Source: Chishuiella changwenlii (lineage in GTDB: Bacteria; Bacteroidota; Bacteroidia; Flavobacteriales; Weeksellaceae). Taken from it: a DNA stretch of 64,000 bases. The stretch lies in the NCBI RefSeq assembly GCF_900142565.1, contig NZ_FRBH01000007.1:1-64000 (forward strand), read 5' to 3'. Within the stretch, counting starts at the first letter, position 1, and every line of letters begins with the position of its first letter. The notes under the pieces were generated by a model. The model did not search any database. It worked only from the letters and a program-made list of their open reading frames with translations, and was not told the origin of the DNA. The position numbers and the translations under genes are program-made. Positions 9,417 to 18,529 of this stretch are shown piece after piece.

Positions 9417-11244
9417 TTCTACTACTCATTTCTTTTGCAACCAATTTCATCTGTTTTTCTAGTTCTTGTTTAGAAGCTTCAAAATATTGGTCTGTATTTT
9501 CTGCATGTTTTGCGATTTTACGCAAAGATTTACGATCACTTTTTATGAATATTTCACCTATTTTAGATGCTTCTTCATAACTAAAACCATATTTTAGTAA
9601 AATTTGTCGACCAACATAAACAGATGAGAAAAAGTTTTCTCTGTAAACTTCGTTTAAACCTTCTTTTAAATAGTTGTAGGCATAACTACGATTTTTTGCT
9701 CGTACGATTATTTCTAAATGAGGAAAGTTTTTTCGAACAATGTGAACCAATTTCTGATTAATTTCTGGTGGATCCAATGCTGCCACAAAATACTTGGCAT
9801 GATCTGCACCAGCAGATTTTAATAAATTAATGTTTGTTGCATCACCATAAAAGACATTAAAACCATGCTTACGCATTTTTTCGACCCTTTGGCTGTCGTT
9901 ATCTAAAATAATAGATTTAATTCCTGTACTTCTTAAAACTCGACTTATCGTGTTTCCGAAGTCTCCAAAACCTGCAATAATTATTTCTCCATCAGATGAA
10001 TTAGGATTAATATCATCACTTTCTATTATTGATTCACCTTTGGATTTTACACCAAAATATTTCAGAATTAATTTTTCGTTTAAAACTAAAAGTAGTGGAG
10101 TAATAGTCATTGTTATAGCAGTCGTTGCTAACATCAAATCGTACCATTCTTTATTTAATATATCTAAGTTTCTAGTTAGAGATAAAATAACAAAGGCAAA
10201 TTCTCCTACTTGTGATAAAAGCAAAACGAAAAGCATTTTTTGATCAAAATCAAATTTATACTTAATTCCAATTATCCATAAAACAAGTGCCTTTATTCCC
10301 ATAATTCCGAATGTTAATCCAAGAATCATTAGTGGTTGTTCTCCTATTAATTTAAAATTGATGGTAGAACCAACAGCTATAAAAAAAATACCTAATAATA
10401 ATGATTTAAAAGGTTCTATATCACTTTCTAATTGATGTTTATATTCGTTATTTGCTAAAACAACTCCAGCTATAAATGCACCTAATGCAGGCGATATTCC
10501 TACTTTTTGCATTAGAATAGAGACTCCAATAACCAATAATAAAGCAGATGCGGTGTATATTTCTCTTACTTGTAATTGTCCAACATATTTAAAATAAGGA
10601 GTTATGATGTATTTTGCAACAACGTAAATAAAAGTAATTGCTCCTACAATAACCAATGTTTTCATAAAAGCAGGACCACCAACTAATAAACTTTTAGAAT
10701 CATCTCCTATGGATTGAATTAATGAATCTCCAACTAACAAAGGTATAATTGCTAAAATTGGAATGACCATTATATCCTGAAACAGTAAAACAGAAAATGT
10801 AGATTTACCAATTCCTGATTTAGTAAGACCTTTTTCGTTTAAAGTTTGCATAATAATCGCTGTCGAGGACATGGCAACTGTAAAAGCAATGGACATTGCT
10901 CTTGGAAACTTCATATCCAATAGAAAAATACCAACTAATGTTACAATTAGTATTGTTCCTATTACCTGCATTGCTCCAAGATTAATAATTTTATTTTTCA
11001 TTTTCCAGAACTCTTTGGGATCAAGTTCAAGTCCAATTAGAAATAACATCATCACAACGCCAAATTCCGTTGCATGCATAATGTCTGTTCCATCGTTTCC
11101 AACAAATTTTAAAACATATGGACCAATTAAAACACCAGCAATTAAATATCCTAAAACAGAACCCATTCCCAGTTTTTTAGAAATTGGAACACATATTACT
11201 GCAGAGAATAGAAAAATAAACGCCTGTCCTAGAAAATCATTCAT
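9397..11244 (-). CDS. CPA2-family cation:proton antiporter with TrkA-N domain (KefB/KefC-like)
   Basis: 615 aa. Residues 1 to about 395 form a 12-13 segment Na+/H+ exchanger membrane domain. A Rossmann RCK/TrkA-N domain begins at EIIIAGFGDFGNT near residue 420 and contains the YGDAT nucleotide-binding turn typical of Kef systems. A charged C-terminal helix follows. The likely role is K+ or Na+ efflux in exchange for protons, gated by a nucleotide or thiol ligand. sufE lies 25 bases upstream and GT9 overlaps downstream, so the three may be one transcript. No KefF/KefG accessory gene is nearby. Confidence 0.9.
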   Translation of the reverse strand: MNDFLGQAFIFLFSAVICVPISKKLGMGSVLGYLIAGVLIGPYVLKFVGNDGTDIMHATEFGVVMMLFLIGLELDPKEFWKMKNKIINLGAMQVIGTILIVTLVGIFLLDMKFPRAMSIAFTVAMSSTAIIMQTLNEKGLTKSGIGKSTFSVLLFQDIMVIPILAIIPLLVGDSLIQSIGDDSKSLLVGGPAFMKTLVIVGAITFIYVVAKYIITPYFKYVGQLQVREIYTASALLLVIGVSILMQKVGISPALGAFIAGVVLANNEYKHQLESDIEPFKSLLLGIFFIAVGSTINFKLIGEQPLMILGLTFGIMGIKALVLWIIGIKYKFDFDQKMLFVLLLSQVGEFAFVILSLTRNLDILNKEWYDLMLATTAITMTITPLLLVLNEKLILKYFGVKSKGESIIESDDINPNSSDGEIIIAGFGDFGNTISRVLRSTGIKSIILDNDSQRVEKMRKHGFNVFYGDATNINLLKSAGADHAKYFVAALDPPEINQKLVHIVRKNFPHLEIIVRAKNRSYAYNYLKEGLNEVYRENFFSSVYVGRQILLKYGFSYEEASKIGEIFIKSDRKSLRKIAKHAENTDQYFEASKQELEKQMKLVAKEMSSRNDIEKE

Positions 11245-11269
11245 AAGTGTTTTTTGTAGATTTTGCTAA

Positions 11270-11695
11270 TTATGTATTTTGTTTTGCATTAAAAGCTATA
11301 GCGTAAAATTTGAACTGTTTTACCATTGCTAATAATCCATTTGCACGTGTAGGGGATAAGAATTCTGATAAACCTATTTCACTAATAAAATCTGTATCTG
11401 AATCTAAAATATCTTTTGGTGTTTGATTGTTGTACATACGAATAAGTAGTGCAGCAATCCCTTTTGGTAAAATAGCATTAGAATCAGCTCTAAATTCAAT
11501 TATATCACCTTTCATTTCTGCATCTAACCAAACAGAAGATTGACAACCTTTTATAATTTTATCGTCAGTTTTCTCTTCTTCGCTTAAAGTATTTAAACTT
11601 TTACCTAATTCAATTAAATATTCGTATCGTTGTTCCCAATCATCAAAAAATGAGAATTCATCAACTATTTCGTTTTGGATATCTTTAATTTTCAT
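11270..11695 (-). CDS. sufE: SufE-family cysteine desulfurase activator
   Basis: Accepts sulfane sulfur from the SufS cysteine desulfurase for iron-sulfur cluster assembly. The 141-aa length is typical. The sulfur-accepting Cys51 lies in the family motif KGCQSSVW, and the C-terminal FLSPTRANGLLAM segment matches the SufE fold. It is first gene of the minus-strand group with the antiporter and GT9. No other suf genes are adjacent here, although a DUF59 Fe-S factor occurs at 63 kb. Confidence 0.93.
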   Translation of the reverse strand: MKIKDIQNEIVDEFSFFDDWEQRYEYLIELGKSLNTLSEEEKTDDKIIKGCQSSVWLDAEMKGDIIEFRADSNAILPKGIAALLIRMYNNQTPKDILDSDTDFISEIGLSEFLSPTRANGLLAMVKQFKFYAIAFNAKQNT

Positions 11696-11792
11696 ACTAC
11701 AAATTTAGAAAGTTTTTGTGTGTAAATCTTTTAATATTTCGATTATTTAAGATTTCTTACTTTTGTAACACTTTATAATCAAATAACTAAAA

Positions 11793-12665
11793 ATGAAATA
11801 TATTTTCATTGTCAATCCTAATTCTGGAAACGCCAAGCACGAAATTTCTCTTAGCTTTTTACAATCAATGTTTTCTTCTGAAGACGAAATTGTTTTAAAG
11901 ATAACCATTTATCAATTTCATGCTAAAGAATTAGTACAAGAAGCAATTAATGAAAATGCAGATGTAATTGTTGCTTGTGGAGGTGATGGAACAATTAATG
12001 AAGTTGCAAGTGCTTTAGTAAATAAAAATATTCCATTAGGAATTATTCCTGCCGGATCTGGAAATGGTTTAGCAGCAAATCTTAATATTCCGAAAGATAT
12101 TAACAAGGCTATTCATATCATCAAAAATAATTCTATTCGTACAATAGATGTTGGTAGAGTGGAGGATAACTATTTTTTTAGTAATCTAGGTTTTGGTATA
12201 GACGCACAAGTTATACAGGCTTATGAACAAAATCAAAAACGTACTATCGCTGGATATTTTGATGCTTCTGTAAAAACGTTATTAAATTATAAGTCAAAAT
12301 TATTTCGCCTTTATATAGATGATGCTATTATAGAGAAAGATTTTTATTATTTGTTCTGCTCTAATTCTAACATTGCAGGTTATGGGATATCTTTTACGCC
12401 ACAAGCAGATTTAGAAGATGGTTTACTCGATTTATTAATGATTGAGGATTTAGATGTTTTTGAACAGTTCTATTTTTCTGTTTTAGTGCTAGCAAAGAAA
12501 ATAGATTTATTAGACAAAGCACGTTATAAACAAGTAAAGAAATTTACAATTGAAAGTTTAGATGGGAATAAGATTTCTTATCAATTAGATGGTGAATTTC
12601 AAACAACACATTCACTTAAAGTAAAAGTTGAAGTACTTCCAAAAGCATTAAAAATAATCTATTAA
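11793..12665 (+). CDS. Diacylglycerol/lipid kinase family protein (YegS/DagK-like)
   Basis: 290-aa ATP-dependent kinase of the DAGKc superfamily that phosphorylates diacylglycerol or related lipids at the membrane. The nucleotide motif CGGDGTINEVAS covers residues 62-73, with Gly63-Gly64-Asp65. The second loop PAGSGNGLA (86-94) varies the usual GTxNDFA form. The C-terminal half carries the beta-sandwich with an LEDGLLDLLMI-type strand. TACTTTTG at 11758-11765 matches the -7 promoter consensus. The exact lipid substrate is unknown. Confidence 0.88.
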   Translation: MKYIFIVNPNSGNAKHEISLSFLQSMFSSEDEIVLKITIYQFHAKELVQEAINENADVIVACGGDGTINEVASALVNKNIPLGIIPAGSGNGLAANLNIPKDINKAIHIIKNNSIRTIDVGRVEDNYFFSNLGFGIDAQVIQAYEQNQKRTIAGYFDASVKTLLNYKSKLFRLYIDDAIIEKDFYYLFCSNSNIAGYGISFTPQADLEDGLLDLLMIEDLDVFEQFYFSVLVLAKKIDLLDKARYKQVKKFTIESLDGNKISYQLDGEFQTTHSLKVKVEVLPKALKIIY

Positions 12666-12815
12666 TTAACAATATATAATATTTAATATTAGCTAATTAA
12701 GATGTTATGAACGACTTTATAAACGTTTTGTTGATACCTTGATATTATTCTATTTTGATAGATTTTATCAAACATAATTAGTGTTTAGTCGTAACTTTGA
12801 TTTAAAATATATAAA

Positions 12816-13772
12816 ATGAAAACTCCTTATAAAATATTAGCAATAGATTCTAATCATGAGTGTTTAAATGACGGTTTAAGAGATGCAGGTTTTATTGTTG
12901 ATGAGGATTATACGTCTCCAAAAGAAATTATAGAGCAAAAAATAGCTGATTATGATGGAATGATTGTTAGAAGTCGTTTTCCTATTGATCGATCTTTTTT
13001 AGAGAAGGCAACTCAATTAAAATTTATTGGTAGAGTAGGGGCAGGATTAGAAAATATAGATGAAGATTATGCTGCTGAGCGTAAAATAGTTCTTTTTAAT
13101 TCACCAGAAGGAAATAGAGATTCTTTAGGAGAACATGCTGTTGGTATGTTATTAATGTTGATGCATCATTTACGAAGAGCAGATAACGAAGTAAGAAACG
13201 GAATATGGAAACGTGAAGAAAACAGAGGAGATGAATTAAAAGGAAAAACTGTTGGTCTTATAGGTTATGGAAATATGGGAAATGCCTTTGCTAGACGTTT
13301 ACAAGGATTTGATGTTGATGTAATTTGTTATGATATATTACCAGAAAAAGGAAATGAATTCGCGAAACAAGTTACGTTACAAGAATTTTTAGAACGTGTA
13401 GATGTAATTAGTTTGCATACACCACAAACACCTGAAACAACTAAAATGATTGATGCTGAATTTATAGCAAAAGTTAAAAAACCTTTTTACTTTGTGAATA
13501 CCGCTCGTGGAAAATCTGTTGTAACAAAGGATTTAGTTGCAGCAATGAAAACGAATAAAGTATTAGGTGTTGCTTTAGATGTTTTAGAATTTGAAAAATC
13601 TAGTTTTGAACGTTTAGTTGCTTCTGATTTACCAGAAGAATTTCAATATTTAATCCAAGCAGACAATGTTGTTTTAGCTCCTCATATTGCAGGATGGACA
13701 CATCAAAGTAAAATTAAATTAGCACAGTTTATTCGTGATAAAATAATTGCTTGGCAAAATGATAAGATGTAA
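12816..13772 (+). CDS. D-2-hydroxyacid dehydrogenase (phosphoglycerate dehydrogenase-like)
   Basis: 318-aa NAD-dependent dehydrogenase, without the C-terminal ACT domain of long SerA forms. The Rossmann motif GLIGYGNMG is at 147-155. Catalytic Arg231 (NTARGKSV) and His290 (LAPHIAGWT) are in place. Glu258 in LDVLEFE sits at the third catalytic position, although the usual E-P pair reads E-F. 3-Phosphoglycerate dehydrogenase is the most likely activity, but other 2-hydroxyacids are possible, and no serC or serB neighbour helps. TAACTTTG at 12792-12799 is a -7 match. Confidence 0.87.
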   Translation: MKTPYKILAIDSNHECLNDGLRDAGFIVDEDYTSPKEIIEQKIADYDGMIVRSRFPIDRSFLEKATQLKFIGRVGAGLENIDEDYAAERKIVLFNSPEGNRDSLGEHAVGMLLMLMHHLRRADNEVRNGIWKREENRGDELKGKTVGLIGYGNMGNAFARRLQGFDVDVICYDILPEKGNEFAKQVTLQEFLERVDVISLHTPQTPETTKMIDAEFIAKVKKPFYFVNTARGKSVVTKDLVAAMKTNKVLGVALDVLEFEKSSFERLVASDLPEEFQYLIQADNVVLAPHIAGWTHQSKIKLAQFIRDKIIAWQNDKM

Positions 13773-13791
13773 GCTAACTTATAAATAATAC

Positions 13792-13828
13792 AAAAACCGA
13801 TAACTAAAATTTAGTTATCGGTTTTTTT
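13792..13828. terminator. Bidirectional terminator between the dehydrogenase and DUF4249 genes
   Basis: Two perfect 17-base arms (AAAAACCGATAACTAAA and complement) around a single A, ending in a T run. It lies between convergent genes. Confidence 0.85.
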
Positions 13829-13852
13829 GATAATGAAAATTGCTTTATATAC

Positions 13853-14647
13853 TTATTCGACTTTTTGTTTTATTGTTTGTGTTGTATAAGCAGAAAAAAT
13901 ACCTAGTGCAGGGCTTCCTGTTATATTATTTGGTGGATTAGTTGGTGTTATTCCTCCATTAGGACCAGCATTAATTACTTGTAAAATTGTATTAAAATAA
14001 TTATAAGTAATTCTATCGATACAACGCATTTCTACTTCTACAAGATCATTTTTATTGATATATGTATAATCTAAATTATAAATAGGACTATCATTTATCT
14101 GGTCAATCCCATTCGTGTCATTTTTTAAATAATATGTATCATCGGTACGGTTATTAATTTTTGTAACAAACCTATAATAATTACCAAATGTAGAAGGGTT
14201 TTTGTAGATAGGAATTATAGAATAATAATCCTCTCCTTCTGTATCTTGTCCATGTTCAAATCTTATGCTATCTAAATTCACTTTCTGTGGCATTGTAGAA
14301 GTTGCATAATATTTATCTTCACCAACAGTAATGCTTAGATTATATGTATTTCCAGGAAAACCAACAATATTATTAGTTCTATATAAACCATCTTCTAACT
14401 CTGTTAAAACATCTGAGTTTCCTAAATTATCTGTTATAATTACAGAAGCTCCTGTTACAGCAGGGAATTTATTTGGATCGTAGAAGTTTATACTTTTAGA
14501 AAGTTTTACAAAATAAGGTCCTTCAGCATCTGTTATTGCACCCTCCACAACTATTTGTGGTGTTGTATTTTTTAAATCTAATTCTATTTCTTTTTCACAA
14601 GAAATAAATAGAAGAAGTAATGGTATGATTGCTAGTATTTTTTTCAT
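13853..14647 (-). CDS. DUF4249-family lipoprotein paired with a TonB receptor
   Basis: 264-aa outer-membrane lipoprotein: signal peptide with lipobox LLFISC and lipidated Cys17, followed by acidic EKEIELD. The mature region opens with PQIVVEGAITDAEGPYFVKL and continues in beta-rich sequence typical of DUF4249. It follows the TonB receptor with a 10-base gap, in the receptor-lipoprotein arrangement common in Bacteroidota. By analogy with SusD it may cap or feed the receptor. The family function is not established and no ligand can be inferred. Confidence 0.82.
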   Translation of the reverse strand: MKKILAIIPLLLLFISCEKEIELDLKNTTPQIVVEGAITDAEGPYFVKLSKSINFYDPNKFPAVTGASVIITDNLGNSDVLTELEDGLYRTNNIVGFPGNTYNLSITVGEDKYYATSTMPQKVNLDSIRFEHGQDTEGEDYYSIIPIYKNPSTFGNYYRFVTKINNRTDDTYYLKNDTNGIDQINDSPIYNLDYTYINKNDLVEVEMRCIDRITYNYFNTILQVINAGPNGGITPTNPPNNITGSPALGIFSAYTTQTIKQKVE

Positions 14648-14657
14648 GACTTAGTAA

Positions 14658-16952
14658 TTAAAATTTAAAGTTGTATGTTATAGAAGGGATCATTTTAAAT
14701 AATGATGTCTGTACTGATCTAGAACGATTTCCTGAATCTTCAAAATTTATAATATATGGATTTTGTCTTCCATAAACATTGTAAACTCCAATATTCCAAG
14801 AAGATTCATATTTTCCTTTATGTGGTTTTTTATAAGTTGCACTTATATCTAAACGATGATAAGAGGGTACTCTAGAAGCATTTCTTTCGTTAAAGTTGTA
14901 TATTGTTTGACCTTCTATTTCGTATTTTCCATTTGGATAAGTAACTGCATTACCAGTACTATAAACAAAAGCACTAGATAATGACCAACGTTTAGTTAAA
15001 TCATACATTGTAACAATGGATAAATCATGCGTTCTATCTTGTCTTGCACGGTACCAATTATTGTTGTTGACACCATCTATTTTTCTTTCTGTTTTAGAAA
15101 GTGTATAACCAATCCATCCTGTTAATCTACCACTAGTTTTTTTCGCTAATAATTCAAGACCATATGCTCTTCCTTTTCCATATGCAAATTCGCTTTCTAT
15201 ATCAGCAGTAGCTATTAAATCTGCTCCATCTTTGTAATCAATTTGATTTTGTAAGCTTTTATAATAAACTTCTCCGCTAAACTGATATTTTCTATTCTTT
15301 GAATTACGAAAATATCCTAAGCTAATTTGATCACTAATTTCAGGTTTTATATTATAAGAATTTCCAATCCATTGATCTGTAGGAAAACCAGCTGTACTAT
15401 TTGATTGTAAATGTAAATGTTGAGTATTTCTAGCATAACCACCTTTTATACTACTATAATTATTCAACATATAGCTAAATTGTAGTCTAGGTTCTACATT
15501 AAAATAAGTCTTACCAAATTTACCAGAAGATAAATTAATTTGATTTACTAACTCACTATCTTTATTATAAACATTATAGCTTCCTTTTCCTATTATTGAA
15601 TATGAAGAAAGTCGAATACCATAATCTAAAGTTAGCTTTTTGTTTATTTTATTGTTATTACTAACAAATAGTGAACTTTCTAAGCCTTGTCTTTTATTTT
15701 CATCTTTTAATGATTCGTTTCCTTGGAATCTGTTTGGTGTAATTGTATGATGTATGGTGTTAAAACCAAAACTTAATTTATTCTTTGTATTAATATTGTA
15801 TTCAAACTCTTGTTTAAGATTATAATCTCGAATATTTGAATTAACATTTAAATTTGAACCAGCCTCATTTAGACTAATTTTATAATCATAATTACTGTAT
15901 ATTAAAGATGTGTTTGAAAATAATTTTGGAGATATAATACTATTCCAACGGATTGTTCCAGTTGTATTTCCCCAATTATTATTAAATTCTTTCCCATATC
16001 CTAATACATCTTTTCCAAAATATCCTGAAATAAATATACGGTTATTGTCATTAATCCAAATATTAGCTTTTGCATTAAAATCATAAAAAAATAGGCTATT
16101 ATTTTTATAAGTGTCAGATAATTTCAAGAACATATCTGCATATGTTCTTCTTGCAGAAACGATAAATGACGATTTACTTTTTTGTATTGGACCTTCAATG
16201 CTTAAACGGCTACTAATAAGCCCTATACCTCCAGAAACATTATATTTTTGATTGTTTCCTTCTTTCATAGATACGTCTAAAACAGAAGAAAGCCTTCCTC
16301 CATATTGAGCAGGATTATTTCCTTTTATTATAGTAACATCTTTTAAAGCATCACTATTAAAGGTAGAAAAGAAGCCTAATAAATGTGACGCATTGTAAAC
16401 AGGAGCTTCATCTAATAAAATTAAATTTTGATCAGCATTACCACCACGAACAAAAAAACCACTGTTTCCGTCACCACCTGATTGTATACCAGGCATTAAT
16501 TGAATTGTTTTTAAGATATCTTTTTCTCCAAATATTACTGGAAGTTTATCAATCTCTTTTATATCTAATTTTTCTACACCAATACTTGTCTTATTAAGAT
16601 TATTATTCTTTTTATTGACAGTCATTACAACCTCTTTTAATTCAGTTTCATCTGCCTTAAAAGAAATAATATGGTGATCTAACTTTACATTATCATTTAA
16701 AGCGACAGAGATTGTATCTGTAGTATTAAAAGTTAAGTTATATTCTCCTTTTGGTAATGTTAATGAGTAGAAACCATAGGAATTTGATGTAGCAGTAAAA
16801 TCTGGAAGTTCTACAGTTAAAATTCTAATTCCATTCATAGTTTCACCAGAAGACTTTTCTTTTATTGTTCCACTAATTGTAAATTTTTCTTGTGCAAATG
16901 AAAAACTTGAACCAACTAGTAGAGCAAAACAGGCTAAGCTTGTTTTTTTCAT
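14658..16952 (-). CDS. TonB-dependent receptor with carboxypeptidase-like regulatory domain
   Basis: 764-aa outer-membrane importer. Signal peptide residues 1-21 end in SFAQ. A CarboxypepD-reg-like beta-sandwich (about 22-110) precedes the plug domain, with MPGIQSGGDGNSGFFVRGGN and LLDEAPVYNASHLLG. A 22-strand barrel completes the protein, ending in phenylalanine (ITYNFKF). The plug carries the usual RGG turn. It is first gene of a two-gene unit with the DUF4249 lipoprotein and lies downstream of a 719-base gene-poor spacer. Substrate unknown; no sigma/anti-sigma pair or enzyme is adjacent to give a clue. Confidence 0.9.
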   Translation of the reverse strand: MKKTSLACFALLVGSSFSFAQEKFTISGTIKEKSSGETMNGIRILTVELPDFTATSNSYGFYSLTLPKGEYNLTFNTTDTISVALNDNVKLDHHIISFKADETELKEVVMTVNKKNNNLNKTSIGVEKLDIKEIDKLPVIFGEKDILKTIQLMPGIQSGGDGNSGFFVRGGNADQNLILLDEAPVYNASHLLGFFSTFNSDALKDVTIIKGNNPAQYGGRLSSVLDVSMKEGNNQKYNVSGGIGLISSRLSIEGPIQKSKSSFIVSARRTYADMFLKLSDTYKNNSLFFYDFNAKANIWINDNNRIFISGYFGKDVLGYGKEFNNNWGNTTGTIRWNSIISPKLFSNTSLIYSNYDYKISLNEAGSNLNVNSNIRDYNLKQEFEYNINTKNKLSFGFNTIHHTITPNRFQGNESLKDENKRQGLESSLFVSNNNKINKKLTLDYGIRLSSYSIIGKGSYNVYNKDSELVNQINLSSGKFGKTYFNVEPRLQFSYMLNNYSSIKGGYARNTQHLHLQSNSTAGFPTDQWIGNSYNIKPEISDQISLGYFRNSKNRKYQFSGEVYYKSLQNQIDYKDGADLIATADIESEFAYGKGRAYGLELLAKKTSGRLTGWIGYTLSKTERKIDGVNNNNWYRARQDRTHDLSIVTMYDLTKRWSLSSAFVYSTGNAVTYPNGKYEIEGQTIYNFNERNASRVPSYHRLDISATYKKPHKGKYESSWNIGVYNVYGRQNPYIINFEDSGNRSRSVQTSLFKMIPSITYNFKF

Positions 16953-17360
16953 TAATTTTTTTTTAGGTTTGGTTTATTTAGCTAGCATTACTACATAATT
17001 CTAGTAAGCTATTATTCAATCTAATAGATTGATTTTTCTGCATTTAGCAAACGTTGTGCCATAGTAGGAAAATTGATATAAAGTTATATTAATTGATTGT
17101 TAATCAGTTCTTAAAATACTAATTCGAAGAAATATTAATTATTATTCTATCCAAGAGACGAATTTGAATGGAATTATTAAAAAGGATTGTATAACTTCTT
17201 TTGTCTTTATGTTAGTATTTAATTAATAGTATCGCTTTATAGGCGATAAGCTTTTAGTAAAATCTAAACTCTTTTTCAAAAAGAAAATTAATTCCAATTT
17301 TAATTACATTAATAATGTATTTTGATTATAATAGGTAAGATAATGAGAAGTTATTTATAG

Positions 17361-17398
17361 CAAAAAGGCTGCTTTATTTTCATAAAACAGCCTTTTTT
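17361..17398 (-). terminator. Terminator of the 39-aa membrane peptide gene
   Basis: Stem AAAAAGGCTG with an interrupted inner extension (TTTAT/ATAAA) and complement CAGCCTTTTT, overlapping the stop codon of the small gene. A/T tracts flank both arms. Confidence 0.7.
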
Positions 17399-17516
17399 AT
17401 TTTGTTAGTTTTTTGTAGACTTTATACAAAATAACTGCAGCTAGAATAACCAAAACGATTTGAACCAAAATCCAAATAATAGTATTTATTGAGCAATCGT
17501 TTAAATTTGCTAGCAT
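17397..17516 (-). CDS. 39-aa single-span membrane peptide
   Basis: Short ORF with ATG start and TAA stop. Residues 1-12 are polar (MLANLNDCSINT). They are followed by a continuous hydrophobic span IIWILVQIVLVILAAVILY and a basic tail KVYKKLTK. The positive-inside pattern predicts the N-terminus outside and the C-terminus in the cytoplasm. A terminator hairpin sits directly at the stop. Family unknown; small membrane peptides of this kind often modulate transporters or sensor complexes, but nothing here shows a partner. Confidence 0.6.
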   Translation of the reverse strand: MLANLNDCSINTIIWILVQIVLVILAAVILYKVYKKLTK

Positions 17517-17671
17517 ATTCTCATGTGTTAATAAATGCTAAATTATGAATATTTTTTAACATTTCATTAATAATTAACACTATTTTCTAATCAGCTAATA
17601 AGTTTCTATTACTTATCACAAATCAATTAATATTTTTTTGTACGACCGTAAATTTGTAGAAAATTATTATT

Positions 17672-18385
17672 ATGAATTATCAATTATTCAAATCAGAAAC
17701 TAGAGGAGGAGCAAACCATGGTTGGTTAAACACTCGTCATTCTTACAGTTTTGCTAATTATTATGACAAAAATCGTGTTCATTTTGGAGCTTTAAGAGTT
17801 GTTAATGATGATATTATTAGTGGAGGTATGGGCTTTGGTAAACATCCACATGATAATATGGAGATTATTACTATTCCTTTAAGTGGTGGTATTTCTCATG
17901 AAGATTCTATGGGAAATGGTTCTGTAGTAGAAACTGGAGATATCCAAGTTATGAGTGCAGGATCAGGAATTTTTCATAGTGAAATGAATGCTTACGAAAG
18001 CCAAGAAGGACAATTTTTCCAAATATGGATTATTCCAAATAAAATGAATGTTGAACCTCGTTACGATCAAATTTCTATTAGAGATATTGCTAAAGAGAAC
18101 GAGTTATATCAAATACTTTCTCCAAATGCAAACGATCAAGGTGTTTGGATACACCAAGATGCTTGGATATTTATGGGTAAATATTCTGAAAGTAAAAAAG
18201 AATCTTACCAATTAAAAAATCCTAACAATGGTGTGTTTTTTATGGTTGTTGAAGGAGAGGTAGAATTTGATAATCAAAAACTGCAACGTAGAGACGCTGT
18301 TGAAATAAAAGATACGAAGGATTTTTCTTTTGTGGTTTCTCCTAATTCACACGTCATGTTAATAGAAGTCCCAATGGACGTTTAA
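17672..18385 (+). CDS. Pirin family protein
   Basis: 237-aa bicupin. The metal-binding residues of the N-terminal cupin are conserved: His58 and His60 in KHPHDNME, and His102 and Glu104 in IFHSEMN. RPxPxGxHPHRGIE-type surroundings are modified but recognisable. Bacterial pirins include quercetin-2,3-dioxygenase-like enzymes and regulators of central metabolism; which applies here is unknown. It is monocistronic, with a -7 match TAAATTTG at 17649-17656 and its own terminator. Confidence 0.9.
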   Translation: MNYQLFKSETRGGANHGWLNTRHSYSFANYYDKNRVHFGALRVVNDDIISGGMGFGKHPHDNMEIITIPLSGGISHEDSMGNGSVVETGDIQVMSAGSGIFHSEMNAYESQEGQFFQIWIIPNKMNVEPRYDQISIRDIAKENELYQILSPNANDQGVWIHQDAWIFMGKYSESKKESYQLKNPNNGVFFMVVEGEVEFDNQKLQRRDAVEIKDTKDFSFVVSPNSHVMLIEVPMDV

Positions 18386-18410
18386 ATTTTTTGTTTTAGT
18401 TGTTTTTATT

Positions 18411-18444
18411 AAAAAAGCAAGCTTCGCAAGAAGTTTGCTTTTTT
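18411..18444 (+). terminator. Terminator of the pirin gene
   Basis: Fifteen-base stem starting AAAAAAGCAA, with one G-T pair, closed by a GCAA tetraloop and ending in a T run. Confidence 0.8.
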
Positions 18445-18529
18445 GTTATAAATATTCATTATCAACTCAAGTTTTACTATATTTACTTCTTATAAATTAT
18501 AGAAGTACAAACGTATTAATTAGAAGATT

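Larger units (their letters stand above)
16953..17671. other. Gene-poor interval holding one 39-aa ORF and its terminator
   Basis: 719 bases. The only coding signal I find is a 39-aa minus-strand membrane peptide at 17397-17516, followed by a strong hairpin. 16953-17360 has no usable ORF and no recognised RNA element; it presumably holds the TonB receptor promoter. 17517-17671 contains the pirin promoter, with TAAATTTG at 17649-17656. Confidence 0.5.

Noticed and set aside
9365-9580. Plus-strand frame at the GT9-antiporter overlap
   Set aside because: It is opposite two overlapping real genes with no independent support.
10871-11269. 132-aa plus-strand frame opposite the antiporter
   Set aside because: It lies wholly antisense to a well-supported membrane gene with no family match of its own.
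11344-11349. CACGTG as a further parS site
   Set aside because: The flanks (TTG left, TAGG right) do not fit the parS half-sites.
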